Positions 38,669-49,351 of a DNA stretch of 64,000 nucleotides are shown piece after piece. The notes beneath the pieces were generated by a model. The model was not told where the DNA came from, made no database searches, and was given only the letters and a program-made list of their open reading frames with translations. Every line of letters begins with the position of its first letter. Position 1 is the first letter of the stretch. Made by a program: the position numbers and the translations under genes. The DNA comes from Pseudomonas massiliensis (GTDB lineage Bacteria > Pseudomonadota > Gammaproteobacteria > Pseudomonadales > Pseudomonadaceae), in contig NZ_CCYK01000006.1 of assembly GCF_000826105.1 (NCBI RefSeq), positions 930,001-994,000 on the forward strand, read 5' to 3'.

Positions 38669-39751
38669 TCAGTCCCCCAGAGCGGCCAGTTGATCGGCCT
38701 GGTACTCGGCCAGCAGCGGCTCGATGACCGCGTCCACACCCCCGGCAAGGATTTCGTCCAGGGAATACAGCGTCAGGTTGACCCGATGATCGGTCACCCG
38801 CCCCTGGGGAAAATTGTAGGTTCGGATGCGCTCGGAACGGTCGCCCGATCCCACCAGCAGCTTGCGCTCGCTGGCGATGGCGTTCTGCGCCGCGCTGGTC
38901 TGCATGTCGTTGAGCTTGGCCGACAGCCATGCCATGGCGCGGGCGCGGTTCTTGTGCTGGGAGCGCTCTTCCTGACATTCGACCACGATACCGGTTGGCA
39001 GGTGGGTGATGCGGATGGCCGAGTCGGTCTTGTTCACGTGCTGGCCGCCGGCGCCGGAGCTGCGATAGGTGTCCACGCGCAGGTCCGCCGGGTTGATTTC
39101 CACCGCTACCTGCTCGTCGGGTTCTGGCAACACCGCCACGGTGCAGGCCGAGGTGTGGATGCGCCCTTGGGATTCGGTTTCCGGCACGCGCTGCACACGA
39201 TGGGCACCGGACTCGAACTTGAGCTTGGCGTAGACGTTGTCGCCCTCCACGCGGGCGATCACTTCCTTGAAACCGCCGTGCTCGCCCTCGCTTTCGGAAA
39301 GCACCTCTACGCGCCAGCCGCGCTTCTCGGCATAGCGCGAATACATGCGGAACAGGTCGCCGGAGAAGATCGCCGCCTCGTCGCCACCGGTACCGGCGCG
39401 GATCTCCAGGAAGACGTTACGGCCGTCGTTGGGGTCCTTCGGCAACAGCATGCGCTGCAGGCTGACTTCCAGCTCGGCCAGGCGCTGCCTGCCATCACGC
39501 ACCTCTTCCTGGGCCATTTCGCGCAGGTCGGGGTCACTGTCCTTGAGCAGCGCCTGGGCGCCCTCCAGGTCGACCTGGACCTTGCGCCACTGGGCAAAGG
39601 CTTCGACTACCGGACTCAGTTCGGCATATTCCCGGGAAAAGGCGCGGAAGCGATTCTGGTCGGCAATGACTTCCGCATCGCCAAGCAGCGCGGTCACCTC
39701 TTCGTAGCGCTCCTGAAGGGTATCGAGTTTGTTCAGCAGTGACGCTTTCAT
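38669..39751 (-). CDS. prfA: Peptide chain release factor 1
   Basis: This 360-aa RF1 decodes UAA and UAG. The GGQ motif lies in [15 protein letters not shown], and the tripeptide anticodon region follows the family. It overlaps hemA by four bases (ATGA). Confidence 0.97.
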   Translation of the reverse strand: MKASLLNKLDTLQERYEEVTALLGDAEVIADQNRFRAFSREYAELSPVVEAFAQWRKVQVDLEGAQALLKDSDPDLREMAQEEVRDGRQRLAELEVSLQRMLLPKDPNDGRNVFLEIRAGTGGDEAAIFSGDLFRMYSRYAEKRGWRVEVLSESEGEHGGFKEVIARVEGDNVYAKLKFESGAHRVQRVPETESQGRIHTSACTVAVLPEPDEQVAVEINPADLRVDTYRSSGAGGQHVNKTDSAIRITHLPTGIVVECQEERSQHKNRARAMAWLSAKLNDMQTSAAQNAIASERKLLVGSGDRSERIRTYNFPQGRVTDHRVNLTLYSLDEILAGGVDAVIEPLLAEYQADQLAALGD

Positions 39752-41025
39752 TGCAAGGGTCTGTCCGTGGCGCCCTCATCGAGGGCAAACAATTCTTGGG
39801 CCATGGCCAGCGCATCGAGGCGGCCTTCGGCGGAGAGTTTCTTGAGCTGCACGCTGGGGGCGTGCAGCAGCTTGTTGGTCAAGCCCCGCGCCAGCTGGGC
39901 CAGTACATCTTCGGCGTTGGCGCCATTGGCCAGCAGCCGCTGGGCCTTTTGCAATTCCTCGTCGCGCAGCCGCTCCCCCTGCTGGCGATAGGCACGCAGC
40001 ACATCCACGGCCGCCAGTTCCCGCAGCCGGGCCATGAAGTCGTTGACGCCCTCGGCGACCATTTCCTCCGCGGCCTGGGCCGCACCCTGACGGCTCTTGA
40101 GATTCTCGGCCACCACATCATGAAGGTCGTCCACGGTATAGAGGTAGACGTCATCCAATTCGCCTACCTCCGGCTCGATATCCCGGGGCACGGCGATGTC
40201 CACCATGAAGATGGGCTTGTGGCGCCGCTGTTTCAAGGCGCTTTCCACCGCGCCCTTACCCAGGATCGGCAACTGGCTGGCGGTGGAACTGATCACGATA
40301 TCGCTGTTGACCAGCTCCTGGGGGATGTCGGCGAGCAGCACTGCATGGGCACCGAACTCTTCGGCCAGCAGCTTGGCCCGCTCGAGGGTCCGGTTGGCGA
40401 CCACGATCCGCTTCACACCTTGCTCATGCAAGTGGCGGGCGACCAGGGTGATGGTTTCCCCGGCACCGATCAGCAGGGCCTGGCTGCGCTGCAGGTCGGT
40501 GAAGATCTGGCGTGCCAGGCTGACCGCCGCGAACGCCACCGACACCGGATTCTCGCCGATGGCCGTGTCGGTGCGCACCTGCTTGGCGGCGTTGAACGTA
40601 GCCTGGAACAGCCGCCCGAGCAACGGCCCCACGGTGCCCGCTTCGCGCGCCACCGCATAGGCCGATTTCATCTGGCCGAGGATCTGCGGCTCGCCCAGCA
40701 CCAGTGAGTCCAGGCCCGCGGCCACGCGCATCATGTGGCGCACCGCGTCCGCATCTTCATGTACATAGGCGCAGGCGCGAAGGTCTTCGGCGCTCAACTG
40801 GTGATACTCGGCCAACCAGGCCAGCACCGCCTGGGCCTCGGCGGTGGACTGTTCGATGTACAGCTCGCTGCGATTGCAGGTGGACAGGATGGCCGCTTCC
40901 CGCGTACCGGTGCGCTCGCACAATTGCTGCAAGGCCTCCACCAATTGCTCGGGCGTGAACGCCACGCGCTCGCGTACGTCTACCGAAGCGGTCTTGTGGT
41001 TGATACCGAGGGCGAGGAAGGCCAT
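39748..41025 (-). CDS. hemA: Glutamyl-tRNA reductase
   Basis: This 425-aa NADPH enzyme reduces Glu-tRNA to glutamate-1-semialdehyde, the first step of haem synthesis. The active-site Cys is in [11 protein letters not shown], and the domain order catalytic, Rossmann ([17 protein letters not shown]) and dimerisation is intact. It leads the hemA-prfA-prmC-moeB-murI cluster and is divergent from the TPR lipoprotein. Confidence 0.96.
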   Translation of the reverse strand: MAFLALGINHKTASVDVRERVAFTPEQLVEALQQLCERTGTREAAILSTCNRSELYIEQSTAEAQAVLAWLAEYHQLSAEDLRACAYVHEDADAVRHMMRVAAGLDSLVLGEPQILGQMKSAYAVAREAGTVGPLLGRLFQATFNAAKQVRTDTAIGENPVSVAFAAVSLARQIFTDLQRSQALLIGAGETITLVARHLHEQGVKRIVVANRTLERAKLLAEEFGAHAVLLADIPQELVNSDIVISSTASQLPILGKGAVESALKQRRHKPIFMVDIAVPRDIEPEVGELDDVYLYTVDDLHDVVAENLKSRQGAAQAAEEMVAEGVNDFMARLRELAAVDVLRAYRQQGERLRDEELQKAQRLLANGANAEDVLAQLARGLTNKLLHAPSVQLKKLSAEGRLDALAMAQELFALDEGATDRPLQ

Positions 41026-41095
41026 GCACTGTCGCTGAAGAAATTCTGAGCCGGCAATTGTCCTACTTCGCCCGGCTCAGAACAACCACCGGACT

Positions 41096-41110
41096 CTATT
41101 GTCCCAATAG
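41096..41110. promoter_or_regulatory. Inverted repeat CTATTG-N3-CAATAG between hemA and the TPR gene
   Basis: Perfect 6-base arms lie in the 176-bp divergent gap, 71 bp before hemA. It is a possible operator; no regulator is implied by the neighbours. Confidence 0.25.
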
Positions 41111-41201
41111 ACGGACGAGATAAAGCCGCTCATGTGGGTTTGCCCCACGGCTTATGTCATCATGCCTCCCACCGCAGGTCAGCCGCTCGATTTCTCCTTA
41201 T

Positions 41202-42935
41202 ATGAAAACATCCCCCGCGTTGCTCCTCGCCTTCGCCATGCTGGGAGGCTGCCAGAACTGGGCGGCTACCCGCGAAGCCGCGGCCCCCGCCGCCGCCGAG
41301 GCTCCTACGCCCACGCCGGCCCCAGCGCCGCCGGTGGTCTACGGCTCGTTCAGTGAAGACACCCTCTATAGCCTGCTCGCCGCTGAACTGGCCGGGCAGC
41401 GCAACCGCTTCGACATTGCCCTGGACAACTACGTGGCCCAGGCCAGCAAGACCCAGGACCCGGGAGTCGCCGAGCGCGCCTTCCGCATTGCCGAGTACAT
41501 GGGCGCTGACCAGGCCGCGCTGCAAACCTCCCTGATCTGGGCGCGCAACGCACCCGCCGACCTGGAAGCCCAGCGCGCCGCCGCTATCCAGCTGGCCCGC
41601 GGCGGACGCTACGACGAATCCATGGCCTATATGGAGAAAGTACTCCAGGGCAAGGGCGACACTCATTTCGACTTCCTGGCGCTTTCCGCGGCGGAAACCG
41701 ACCAGGCGACCCGGAACGGCTTGCTGCAAGGGTTCGAGCGCCTGCTAGGCAAATACCCGGGAAATAGCCAGCTGGTCTTTGGCAAAGCGTTGCTGCTGCA
41801 ACAGGACGGCAAGGCCGAACAGGCGCTGGAACTGCTGGAAACGACCCCGCCTCAGGAAGGTGAAATCGCCCCGTTGCTACTGCGGGCGCGCCTGTTGCAG
41901 AACCTGGACCGCGGCGACGAAGCCGTGCCGCTGCTGGACGAGGCCGTGCGCAAGGCTCCGGATGACAAGCGCCTGCGCCTGGCGTACGCCCGCACCCTGG
42001 TAGAGCAGAATCGCATCGACGACGCCCGGGTACAGTTCCAGGTGCTCCTGCAGCAGAACCCTGACGATGATGAGCTGCGCTACTCGCTGGCGCTGGTATG
42101 CCTTGAAGCCAAGGCGTGGGACGAAGCCGAAGGCCATCTGAACGACCTTGTCGAGCGCGGCGCCCATGTGGATTCGGCGCACCTTAACCTGGGCCGCCTG
42201 GCAGAGGAACGAGGCCAGCCACAACGGGCGCTGGAACAGTACGGCCTGGTCACTCCCGGCACCGATTACCTGCCCGCCCAACTGCGCCTTGCCGATATCC
42301 TGGTGGCCAATGGGCAGGCGGATGAAGCTGCCCGTCGCCTGGCCGAAAGCCGGTCCGCCAACCCTGACTACGCCGCCCAGCTGTACCTGGTCGAGGCTGA
42401 AACACTGGCCGAAAATGACAAGGTCGAGCGAGCCTGGGCAGCGCTGGAGCAAGGGCTGAGGCAGTTCCCAACCGATTCAAGCCTGCTCTACACCCGGGCC
42501 ATGCTGGCTGAAAAGCGCGGCGACCTGGGACAGCTGGAGCACGACCTGCGCAGCATCATCGCCCGCGAGCCGGACAACGCCATGGCCCTCAACGCCCTGG
42601 GCTATACCCTGTCGGATCGCACTACCCGCTATGCCGAGGCCAAGGAACTGATCGAGAAGGCTCACCGGCTGAACCCGGAAGACCCGGCCGTACTGGACAG
42701 CCTGGGCTGGGTCAACTATCGCCTGGGCAACCTCGATGAGGCCGAGCGCTACCTGCGCCAGGCCCTGGAACGCTACCCGGACCACGAAGTGGCTGCCCAC
42801 CTGGGAGAAGTACTCTGGGCCCAGGGCAAACAACGGGAAGCCCGCCGGGTTTGGGGCACTGCCCTCAAAGACCAGCCTGACAGCCCTGCCTTGCGCAGCA
42901 CCCTGCTGCGCCTTACCGGATCCGAGAAGCTCTGA
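41202..42935 (+). CDS. Tetratricopeptide repeat lipoprotein
   Basis: This 577-aa protein has a lipobox AMLGGCQNW with Cys17. A Pro/Ala-rich linker (residues 25-45) precedes many TPR-like helical repeats to the end. It is an outer-membrane-type scaffold, conserved just before lolB in pseudomonads; a role in envelope biogenesis is suggested only by position. The start at 41202 gives the lipoprotein signal. Confidence 0.88.
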   Translation: MKTSPALLLAFAMLGGCQNWAATREAAAPAAAEAPTPTPAPAPPVVYGSFSEDTLYSLLAAELAGQRNRFDIALDNYVAQASKTQDPGVAERAFRIAEYMGADQAALQTSLIWARNAPADLEAQRAAAIQLARGGRYDESMAYMEKVLQGKGDTHFDFLALSAAETDQATRNGLLQGFERLLGKYPGNSQLVFGKALLLQQDGKAEQALELLETTPPQEGEIAPLLLRARLLQNLDRGDEAVPLLDEAVRKAPDDKRLRLAYARTLVEQNRIDDARVQFQVLLQQNPDDDELRYSLALVCLEAKAWDEAEGHLNDLVERGAHVDSAHLNLGRLAEERGQPQRALEQYGLVTPGTDYLPAQLRLADILVANGQADEAARRLAESRSANPDYAAQLYLVEAETLAENDKVERAWAALEQGLRQFPTDSSLLYTRAMLAEKRGDLGQLEHDLRSIIAREPDNAMALNALGYTLSDRTTRYAEAKELIEKAHRLNPEDPAVLDSLGWVNYRLGNLDEAERYLRQALERYPDHEVAAHLGEVLWAQGKQREARRVWGTALKDQPDSPALRSTLLRLTGSEKL

Positions 42936-42938
42936 CTC

Positions 42939-43556
42939 ATGTTTTTGCGCCACTGTATCGCTGTCACCCTCCTCGCCTTGCTCGCCGGCTGCGCCGGACT
43001 GGGACCCAAGGAAGCCGTGCAAGGCCAGGGCGACGCCCAGGCCTGGCGTGACCACAAGGCCCTGACCGCCACGGTGAACGGCTGGGAAATCAATGGCAAG
43101 GTGGGTATCCGCGCGCCGAGCGACTCGGGCAGCGGCACCCTGTACTGGCTGCAGCGCAACGATTATTACGACATCCGCTTGTCCGGCCCCTTGGGCCGCG
43201 GGGCCGCGCGCCTCACCGGTCACCCCGGGCAAGTCACCTTGGAGGTCGCCAACCAGGGACGTTACCAGGCTCCAACCCCTGAGGAGCTGCTACAGGCGCA
43301 ACTGGGCTGGCGCCTGCCGGTGGGCAACCTGGTGTACTGGGTGCGCGGCCTGCCTGCCCCGGAAGGCAAGAGTACTGTGGTGCTGGACAGCGACAGCCGG
43401 CTGGCACGGCTCGAACAGGACGGCTGGACAGTGGAATACACTCGCTACAGCCAACAAGGCAACTACTGGTTGCCGGAGCGCCTGAAAGTCCATGGGCAGG
43501 ATCTGGACGTCACGCTTGTGATCAAGGACTGGCAGCCCCGCCAGTTGGGGCGCTGA
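42939..43556 (+). CDS. lolB: Outer-membrane lipoprotein receptor LolB
   Basis: This 205-aa lipoprotein ([10 protein letters not shown], Cys18) accepts lipoproteins from LolA and inserts them in the outer membrane. The LolB beta-barrel includes [14 protein letters not shown] and YWVRGLPAP. It starts 3 bases after the TPR gene and stops 1 base before ispE, so the three are one operon. Confidence 0.93.
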   Translation: MFLRHCIAVTLLALLAGCAGLGPKEAVQGQGDAQAWRDHKALTATVNGWEINGKVGIRAPSDSGSGTLYWLQRNDYYDIRLSGPLGRGAARLTGHPGQVTLEVANQGRYQAPTPEELLQAQLGWRLPVGNLVYWVRGLPAPEGKSTVVLDSDSRLARLEQDGWTVEYTRYSQQGNYWLPERLKVHGQDLDVTLVIKDWQPRQLGR

Positions 43557-43557
43557 A

Positions 43558-44409
43558 ATGAACGCGACTCGACTGACCCTGCCCGCGCCGGCCAAGCTCA
43601 ACCTGATGCTGCATATTCTGGGGCGCCGTCCGGACGGTTACCATGAGCTTCAGACGCTGTTCCAGTTTCTCGACCATGGCGATGAACTGGATTTTGCTTT
43701 GAGAGACGACGGCGTGATCCATCTACATGGCGCGTTGGACGGCGTGCCCCACGACAGCAACCTGGTGGTCAAGGCGGCTCGCCGCTTGCAGGCCGAGGCC
43801 GGCACGCCTCTCGGCGCGGACATCTGGCTGCGCAAGGTACTACCCATGGGCGGTGGCATCGGGGGCGGCAGCTCAGACGCCGCCACTACCCTGCTGGCCT
43901 TGGACCGTCTCTGGCAACTGGACTGGACCGAGGATCGCCTCGCCGCCCTGGGGCTCACCCTGGGCGCCGACGTGCCGGTTTTCGTGCGCGGGCGGGCTGC
44001 CTTCGCCGAGGGCGTAGGCGAGAAACTCACCCCCGTGGAGCCCGAGGAACCCTGGTATGTCGTGCTCGTTCCGCAAGTCACTGTAAGTACAGCAGAAATT
44101 TTTTCAGATCCACTGTTGACACGTGACTCTCCCGCCATTAAAGTGCGCTCCGTTCTCAGGGGAAACAGCAGAAATGACTGCCAACCCATCGTAGAGCAGC
44201 GTTATCCAGATGTACGTAACGCTTTGAGTTTGCTAAGTAAATTTACTTCTGCTAAGCTCACCGGTACTGGAAGTTGTGTGTTTGGGGCCTTCCCAAACAA
44301 AGCTGAAGCTGATAAAGTTCTGGCCCTTCTAACAGGTACCATCACAGGGTTTGTGGCAAAGGGATGCAACGTTTCGATGTTGCATCGCAAGCTGAAAATC
44401 CTGTCCTAA
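43558..44409 (+). CDS. ispE: 4-diphosphocytidyl-2-C-methyl-D-erythritol kinase
   Basis: This 283-aa GHMP kinase of the MEP isoprenoid pathway starts with [16 protein letters not shown]. The ATP loop is [16 protein letters not shown] and the C-terminal block is [13 protein letters not shown]. From about 44085 the DNA becomes AT-richer although the protein stays conserved; that part holds a promoter for the tRNA/prs unit. Confidence 0.95.
   Translation: MNATRLTLPAPAKLNLMLHILGRRPDGYHELQTLFQFLDHGDELDFALRDDGVIHLHGALDGVPHDSNLVVKAARRLQAEAGTPLGADIWLRKVLPMGGGIGGGSSDAATTLLALDRLWQLDWTEDRLAALGLTLGADVPVFVRGRAAFAEGVGEKLTPVEPEEPWYVVLVPQVTVSTAEIFSDPLLTRDSPAIKVRSVLRGNSRNDCQPIVEQRYPDVRNALSLLSKFTSAKLTGTGSCVFGAFPNKAEADKVLALLTGTITGFVAKGCNVSMLHRKLKILS
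44116..44144 (+). promoter_or_regulatory. Internal promoter in ispE for tRNA-Gln and prs
   Basis: TTGACA at 44116-44121 and TAAAGT at 44139-44144 are 17 bp apart, about 300 bp before the tRNA. Local AT-richness supports it. Confidence 0.55.
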
Positions 44410-44414
44410 AGAAG

Positions 44415-44431
44415 CGAGTGCTCGGCACTCG
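44415..44431 (+). other. Short hairpin between ispE and tRNA-Gln
   Basis: CGAGTG and CACTCG flank a 5-base loop, ending 12 bases before the tRNA 5' end. It may help processing of the tRNA precursor; there is no T-run. Confidence 0.4.
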
Positions 44432-44443
44432 ATGATCCGCCAC

Positions 44444-44518
44444 AGGGGCGTCGCCAAGCGGTAAGGCAGCAGGTTTTGATCCTGCCATGCGTTGGTTCGA
44501 ATCCAGCCGCCCCTGCCA
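44444..44518 (+). tRNA. tRNA-Gln (anticodon TTG)
   Basis: This is a 75-nt cloverleaf with encoded CCA. The acceptor arms are AGGGGCG and CGCCCCT, the anticodon stem is GCAGG/CCTGC with loop TTTTGAT, and the T-arm has GGTTCGAATCC. It lies between ispE and prs, as is usual in pseudomonads. Confidence 0.96.
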
Positions 44519-44563
44519 TTTTCTATACTCATCCAGGTATACCCCAGCCGGCAGGTACTGCGC

Positions 44564-45505
44564 GTGTCCAAGATGATGGTCTTTACGGGGAATGCTAACC
44601 CCGATCTGGCTCGGCGTGTCGTACGTCAGCTGCACATTCCACTGGGTGACGTCTCCGTCGGCAAGTTCTCCGATGGCGAAATAAGCACTGAAATCAATGA
44701 AAACGTACGTGGTAAGGACGTTTTCATCATTCAGCCGACTTGCGCACCAACCAATGACAACTTGATGGAACTGGTCGTGATGGCAGATGCCTTCCGTCGT
44801 TCCTCCGCGTCGCGTATCACCGCGGTGATCCCCTACTTCGGCTATGCCCGCCAGGACCGTCGTCCTCGTTCGGCCCGGGTAGCGATCAGCGCCAAGGTGG
44901 TGGCCGACATGCTGACCGTGGTCGGTATCGACCGCGTGCTCACGGTCGACCTGCACGCTGACCAGATCCAGGGCTTCTTCGATATCCCCGTGGACAACAT
45001 CTACGGCTCCCCCGTGCTGGTGGACGATATCGAAGACCAGCGTTTCGAGAACCTCATGATCGTGTCCCCGGACATCGGCGGCGTCGTGCGCGCACGCGCT
45101 GTTGCCAAGTCCCTGGGCGTCGACCTGGGTATCATCGACAAGCGCCGCGAGAAAGCCAACCACTCCGAGGTGATGCACATCATCGGTGACGTGGAAGGCC
45201 GCACCTGCATCCTGGTCGATGACATGGTCGACACCGCCGGCACCCTGTGCCACGCGGCCAAGGCCCTGAAAGACCATGGCGCCGCCAAGGTCTATGCCTA
45301 CAGCACCCACCCGGTACTGTCTGGCCGCGCCATCGAAAACATTGAAAACTCCGTGCTGGACGAACTGGTGGTGACCAACACCATCCCGCTGTCCGCCGCG
45401 GCCCAAGCGTGTTCGCGTATCCGCCAGCTGGATATCGCACCCGTCGTCGCCGAAGCGGTTCGCCGCATCAGCAACGAAGAATCGATCAGCGCGATGTTCC
45501 GCTAA
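44564..45505 (+). CDS. prs: Ribose-phosphate pyrophosphokinase
   Basis: This 313-aa enzyme makes PRPP from ribose 5-phosphate and ATP for nucleotide, His and Trp synthesis. The signature [11 protein letters not shown] and the PRPP loop [12 protein letters not shown] are intact. The start is the GTG at 44564 (protein [13 protein letters not shown]), which gives the standard length; an ATG nine bases later would lose conserved residues. Confidence 0.96.
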   Translation: MSKMMVFTGNANPDLARRVVRQLHIPLGDVSVGKFSDGEISTEINENVRGKDVFIIQPTCAPTNDNLMELVVMADAFRRSSASRITAVIPYFGYARQDRRPRSARVAISAKVVADMLTVVGIDRVLTVDLHADQIQGFFDIPVDNIYGSPVLVDDIEDQRFENLMIVSPDIGGVVRARAVAKSLGVDLGIIDKRREKANHSEVMHIIGDVEGRTCILVDDMVDTAGTLCHAAKALKDHGAAKVYAYSTHPVLSGRAIENIENSVLDELVVTNTIPLSAAAQACSRIRQLDIAPVVAEAVRRISNEESISAMFR

Positions 45506-45538
45506 GCCCGAGGCTTATGCCACACCGCTGACGAAGAT

Positions 45539-45574
45539 GCCCCGCCCCGACATTTGTCCGGGCGGGGCTTTTTT
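45539..45574 (+). terminator. Intrinsic terminator after prs
   Basis: GCCCCGCCC and GGGCGGGGC arms are followed by six T. It separates prs from rplY. Confidence 0.9.
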
Positions 45575-45635
45575 GCCCTCCCCACCCGCGCTGGTCGCAA
45601 ACGCTGATGGGTCGGGGCCACTTTGGAGAAACAAC

Positions 45636-46241
45636 ATGACTGATTTCATTCTTAACGCCGAATCGCGTTCCGACCTGGGGAAAGGTGCGAGCCGCCGCCT
45701 GCGTCGTAACGCTGCGCCTCAGGTTCCTGCCGTTGTCTACGGTGGCGAGCAGGCCCCTGAGTCCATCACCCTGCTGGCCAAGGAAGTTGCCAAGCTGCTG
45801 GAAAACGAAGCGGCCTACGCTCACGTGATCGAGCTGAACGTTGGTGGCACCAAGCAGAACGTGATCATCAAGGCACTGCAGCGTCACCCTGCCAAGGGTC
45901 ACGTCATGCACGCCGACTTCGTTCGCGTCGTTGCCGGCCAGAAGCTGACCGCCACCGTACCGCTGCACTTCATCAATCAGGAAGCTGCCGTCAAGAAAGG
46001 TGGCGAGATCTCCCATACCGTTTCGGAACTGGAAATCTCCTGCCTGCCGAAAGACCTGCCCGAGTTCATCGAAGTCGACATGGCCAACGCTGAAGTCGGC
46101 ACCATCGTGCACCTGTCCGACCTCAAGGCGCCTGCTGGCGTCGAGTTCGTCGCTCTGGCCCATGGCAACGACCTGGCCGTGGCCAACGTCCACGCGCCAC
46201 GCGTACAGGCTGAAGAAGCAGGCGAAGGTTCCGCTGAGTAA
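45636..46241 (+). CDS. rplY: Ribosomal protein bL25 (CTC form)
   Basis: This 201-aa 5S-rRNA-binding protein of the large subunit is the long CTC/TL5 form. The N-terminal L25 domain ([21 protein letters not shown]) is followed by a beta-rich C-terminal domain and an acidic tail. The start follows GGAG. It is first in a translation group with pth and ychF. Confidence 0.95.
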   Translation: MTDFILNAESRSDLGKGASRRLRRNAAPQVPAVVYGGEQAPESITLLAKEVAKLLENEAAYAHVIELNVGGTKQNVIIKALQRHPAKGHVMHADFVRVVAGQKLTATVPLHFINQEAAVKKGGEISHTVSELEISCLPKDLPEFIEVDMANAEVGTIVHLSDLKAPAGVEFVALAHGNDLAVANVHAPRVQAEEAGEGSAE

Positions 46242-46311
46242 TCAGTGAGCCTGCCCGGGGCGGCCTGCATCACGCTGCCGCCCTGCTTCGAGCGATAAGG
46301 AAAGGCCCCTC

Positions 46312-46896
46312 GTGACCGCCATCCAGTTGATCGTTGGCCTGGGTAACCCCGGCCCCGAATACGAACAGACCCGGCATAACGCAGGGGCCTTTTTCGTTGA
46401 GCGTATTGCCCGTGACCAGAACGTCAGCCTGGTACCGGAGCGCAAATTCTTTGGCCTGACCGGGCGTTTCAGCCATAAAGGTCAGGATGTTCGCCTGTTG
46501 ATCCCCACCACCTACATGAACCGCAGCGGACAGGCCGTGGCCGCGCTTGCCGGTTTCTATCGCATCCCCGTGGACGCGATCCTGGTGGCTCACGACGAAC
46601 TCGACATTCCGCCCGGCGTGGCCAAGCTCAAGCAGGGCGGTGGCCACGGTGGGCACAACGGCTTGCGCGACATCATCGCGCAGCTGGGCAACCAGAATGG
46701 TTTCCACCGCCTGCGGCTTGGCATCGGCCACCCGGGCGACGCCAGCAAGGTTTCGGGTTTCGTGCTCGGCCGCGCGCCACGCACCGAGCAGGATAAACTC
46801 GACGCCAGTATCGATTTCGCCCTCGGCGTGCTGCCAGACATTCTCGCCGGGGATTGGGCCCGGGCGATGAGAACGCTGCACAGCCAGAAGGCCTGA
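46312..46896 (+). CDS. pth: Peptidyl-tRNA hydrolase
   Basis: This 194-aa enzyme frees tRNA from dropped peptidyl-tRNA. The motifs [18 protein letters not shown] (catalytic His), [11 protein letters not shown] and GHNGLRDI are intact. The start codon is GTG behind AAGGAAAGG. It lies between rplY and ychF. Confidence 0.95.
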   Translation: MTAIQLIVGLGNPGPEYEQTRHNAGAFFVERIARDQNVSLVPERKFFGLTGRFSHKGQDVRLLIPTTYMNRSGQAVAALAGFYRIPVDAILVAHDELDIPPGVAKLKQGGGHGGHNGLRDIIAQLGNQNGFHRLRLGIGHPGDASKVSGFVLGRAPRTEQDKLDASIDFALGVLPDILAGDWARAMRTLHSQKA

Positions 46897-46917
46897 CTTC
46901 ACGAAGAGGGTTGCACC

Positions 46918-48018
46918 ATGGGTTTCAATTGCGGCATCGTCGGCCTGCCTAACGTAGGCAAGTCCACCCTGTTCAACGCGCTGACCAAGTCCGGTATCGC
47001 CGCGGAAAACTTCCCCTTCTGCACCATCGAGCCAAACAGCGGCGTCGTGCCCATGCCCGACACGCGCCTCGATGCGCTGGCTGCCATCGTCAAGCCCGAG
47101 CGGGTGATTCCTACCACCATGGAATTCGTGGATATCGCCGGCTTGGTGGCCGGCGCCTCCAAGGGCGAAGGCCTGGGCAACAAGTTCCTGGCCAACATCC
47201 GCGAAACCGACGCCATCGCTCATGTGGTGCGCTGCTTCGAAGACGAGAACGTGATTCACGTCTCCAACAGCGTGGACCCGAAGCGTGACATCGAGATCAT
47301 CGACCTGGAACTGATCTTCGCTGACCTGGACAGCTGCGAGAAGCAACTGCAAAAGGTCGCCCGCAACGCCAAGGGCGGCGACAAGGATGCGCTGGCCCAG
47401 AAGGCCGTGCTCGAGCGTCTGATTCCGCACTTTACCGAAGGCAAGCCGGCCCGTAGCCTGATGAAGGGCATGAGCGTCGACGAGAAGCAGTTGATCCGCG
47501 GTTTCCACCTGCTGACCAGCAAGCCGGTGATGTACATCGCGAACGTGGCCGAAGACGGCTTCGAGAACAACCCGCACCTGGACGTGGTCAAGGCCATTGC
47601 CGAGGAGGAAGGCGCGATCGTGGTGCCGGTGTGCAACAAGATCGAAGCGGAAATCGCCGAGCTCGACGACGGTGAAGAAAAGGACATGTTCCTGGAATCC
47701 CTGGGGTTGGAAGAGCCAGGCCTGAACCGGGTAATCCGTGCCGGCTATTCCCTGCTCAATCTGCAAACCTATTTCACCGCGGGTGTGAAAGAGGTCCGCG
47801 CCTGGACCGTGCGCATTGGCGCCACCGCCCCACAGGCCGCCGCTGTCATCCATACCGACTTCGAAAAAGGCTTCATCCGTGCCGAAGTGGTCGCCTATGA
47901 CGACTTCATCCAGTACAACGGCGAAGCCGGTGCCAAGGAAGCGGGCAAATGGCGCCTGGAAGGCAAGGAATACATCGTGAAAGATGGCGATGTCATGCAC
48001 TTCCGCTTCAACGTCTGA
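46918..48018 (+). CDS. ychF: Redox-regulated ATPase YchF
   Basis: This 366-aa Obg-like P-loop protein binds ribosomes. Motifs: [14 protein letters not shown] (G1), [18 protein letters not shown] (G3), and VCNKIEAE in place of the GTP-type NKxD, in keeping with ATP preference. A C-terminal TGS domain follows ([17 protein letters not shown]). It is closed by a terminator. Confidence 0.96.
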   Translation: MGFNCGIVGLPNVGKSTLFNALTKSGIAAENFPFCTIEPNSGVVPMPDTRLDALAAIVKPERVIPTTMEFVDIAGLVAGASKGEGLGNKFLANIRETDAIAHVVRCFEDENVIHVSNSVDPKRDIEIIDLELIFADLDSCEKQLQKVARNAKGGDKDALAQKAVLERLIPHFTEGKPARSLMKGMSVDEKQLIRGFHLLTSKPVMYIANVAEDGFENNPHLDVVKAIAEEEGAIVVPVCNKIEAEIAELDDGEEKDMFLESLGLEEPGLNRVIRAGYSLLNLQTYFTAGVKEVRAWTVRIGATAPQAAAVIHTDFEKGFIRAEVVAYDDFIQYNGEAGAKEAGKWRLEGKEYIVKDGDVMHFRFNV

Positions 48019-48035
48019 CGCTACAAGCTTTGCTC

Positions 48036-48075
48036 AAGCCCCCTGTCGGTGAACAACCGGCAGGGGGTTTGTTTT
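48036..48075 (+). terminator. Intrinsic terminator after ychF
   Basis: AGCCCCCTGTCGGT pairs with ACCGGCAGGGGGTT (one G-T), followed by TTTGTTTTT. It marks the boundary between the conserved block and the accessory island. Confidence 0.85.
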
Positions 48076-48109
48076 TGAAGTAGCTACTTCATGGGCAAGT
48101 ACGTTGGGC

Positions 48110-48523
48110 TCAAAGTCTCCAGCTGACGCTCAGAGTGCCGTTGGAAATGTCGTAGGGCCTGCCATTCTCGAAAACGCCTTGGTAAACGAAGGAGGCATCC
48201 TTCAAATTATTGCCTTGGTAGGCGAGGGTTATGGCACCTTTGGTTGCATCGGCAGTGCCTTCCTCTGTCCCGAACACTGCATGGACCCCGCGCTCGCCTC
48301 CCGGGACGATTTTATGTTCGCCATTGGGCGTCCCGTCAGGGATACTCAGGAAGATGAATTGGTATTGCCCTTCAGGGTCTCCCTGGAGCCCCCAGACGTG
48401 CAATTCGTTATTAACTGTGTAGACCCCCGATTCGGTCGAGTTGAAAGCCCCGCGCGGCCCTTGCGCCTTTATAGACACCTGAGCGTTTTCCTGGGGCTGC
48501 CTTTTCAAATCCTGAATGCGCAT
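48110..48523 (-). CDS. Hypothetical beta-rich protein
   Basis: This 137-aa protein starts MRIQDLKRQPQENAQ. The GGAGG 8 bases upstream decides for 48523 over the ATG at 48538. It has no signal peptide. The body has alternating strands with many Gly and ends in LSVSWRL. I do not recognise a family. It is convergent with ychF at the island edge. Confidence 0.6.
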   Translation of the reverse strand: MRIQDLKRQPQENAQVSIKAQGPRGAFNSTESGVYTVNNELHVWGLQGDPEGQYQFIFLSIPDGTPNGEHKIVPGGERGVHAVFGTEEGTADATKGAITLAYQGNNLKDASFVYQGVFENGRPYDISNGTLSVSWRL

Positions 48524-49351
48524 AAAACTGTCCTCCATCTTGATTCAGGCCATGCGGCCAGTGAAACCTCAATCTAGGGAACAGCCCTGCTCGCTTACAG
48601 CTATCAATGGCACCAGCTTGCGCCGACTGGCTCCGCGTGGCAGGCATCATCGAGCGCCCTATCAAGCGTCACGACCAGCAGGAGCAGCCGCAGCACCTGA
48701 GCGCTGGCATCAAGCGCATCCGTCCGCGCAGCAGAGCAGGTGGCCACAGAGCTGCCTAGCCATACCGACATCATTTAGTGCCAACCTCAACGACCCCCAG
48801 GGCGACCGGCATGAATCCCTGCGCCTGGTCATGGACCACGAGGCATATGCGGACATCAGCCGCAAGGACATGCAGGCAGCCCTTGGCGAAGGCCTGAACT
48901 TGCGCGCCCGGAAGACATGGGGTTATTTAGCCCCGTAGCGACAATCGAAATTTTAAGTTGCAAACAGCCGCCCTCTCATAATAGACAACACCCTCCTCCC
49001 ATGTAAGGATCTGTTCGGCGCAATTGAATACCGAGCGGTTGCGTAACCCAGGGTATAGGCAGTCACCCTTCTGGACCACTATTAACCACCTTTACTGCTG
49101 ACACTAAGGGTGAATATTCAACCAGAGTGGCAATACAAAAAGAGCCAAGCTTCGCATATTTCCTTTATTCGGGCTCACTCGTTGACCAAGATCAACGTAC
49201 AGGTCTCGCCTTACCGATAGGCTATAGCGCCTTATCACGAAGTTTAGAGCCAACGCCCAACGACGGAGCAATGGTCCAGCGGTAGCGCTGGCGGAAAGCG
49301 CCCCACGGATGGGGCCAAATACATCATAATAACTATGTGCAAGGTACAGCC
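48524..49351. other. 828-bp gap with possible gene remnants before the effector gene
   Basis: The left part (about 48600-48940) is GC-rich and has protein-like frames, for example a 50-codon frame from 48607 with DWLRVAGIIERPIKRH, and a separate piece near 48811-48936 with LRLVMDHEAYADISRKD. They are in different frames, so they may be fragments of a lost gene. The right part (48950-49350) is AT-richer and shows nothing I can support beyond the AAGG site for the next start. Confidence 0.4.

Noticed and set aside
41048-41079. GAGCCGG/CCGGCTC inverted repeat just upstream of hemA as a terminator
   Set aside because: The loop is long, there is no T-run, and it lies between divergent starts where a terminator makes little sense.
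48516-48938. 140-codon plus-strand frame at the island edge
   Set aside because: It starts antisense within the hypothetical gene and joins unrelated fragments; at best it is debris of an older gene.
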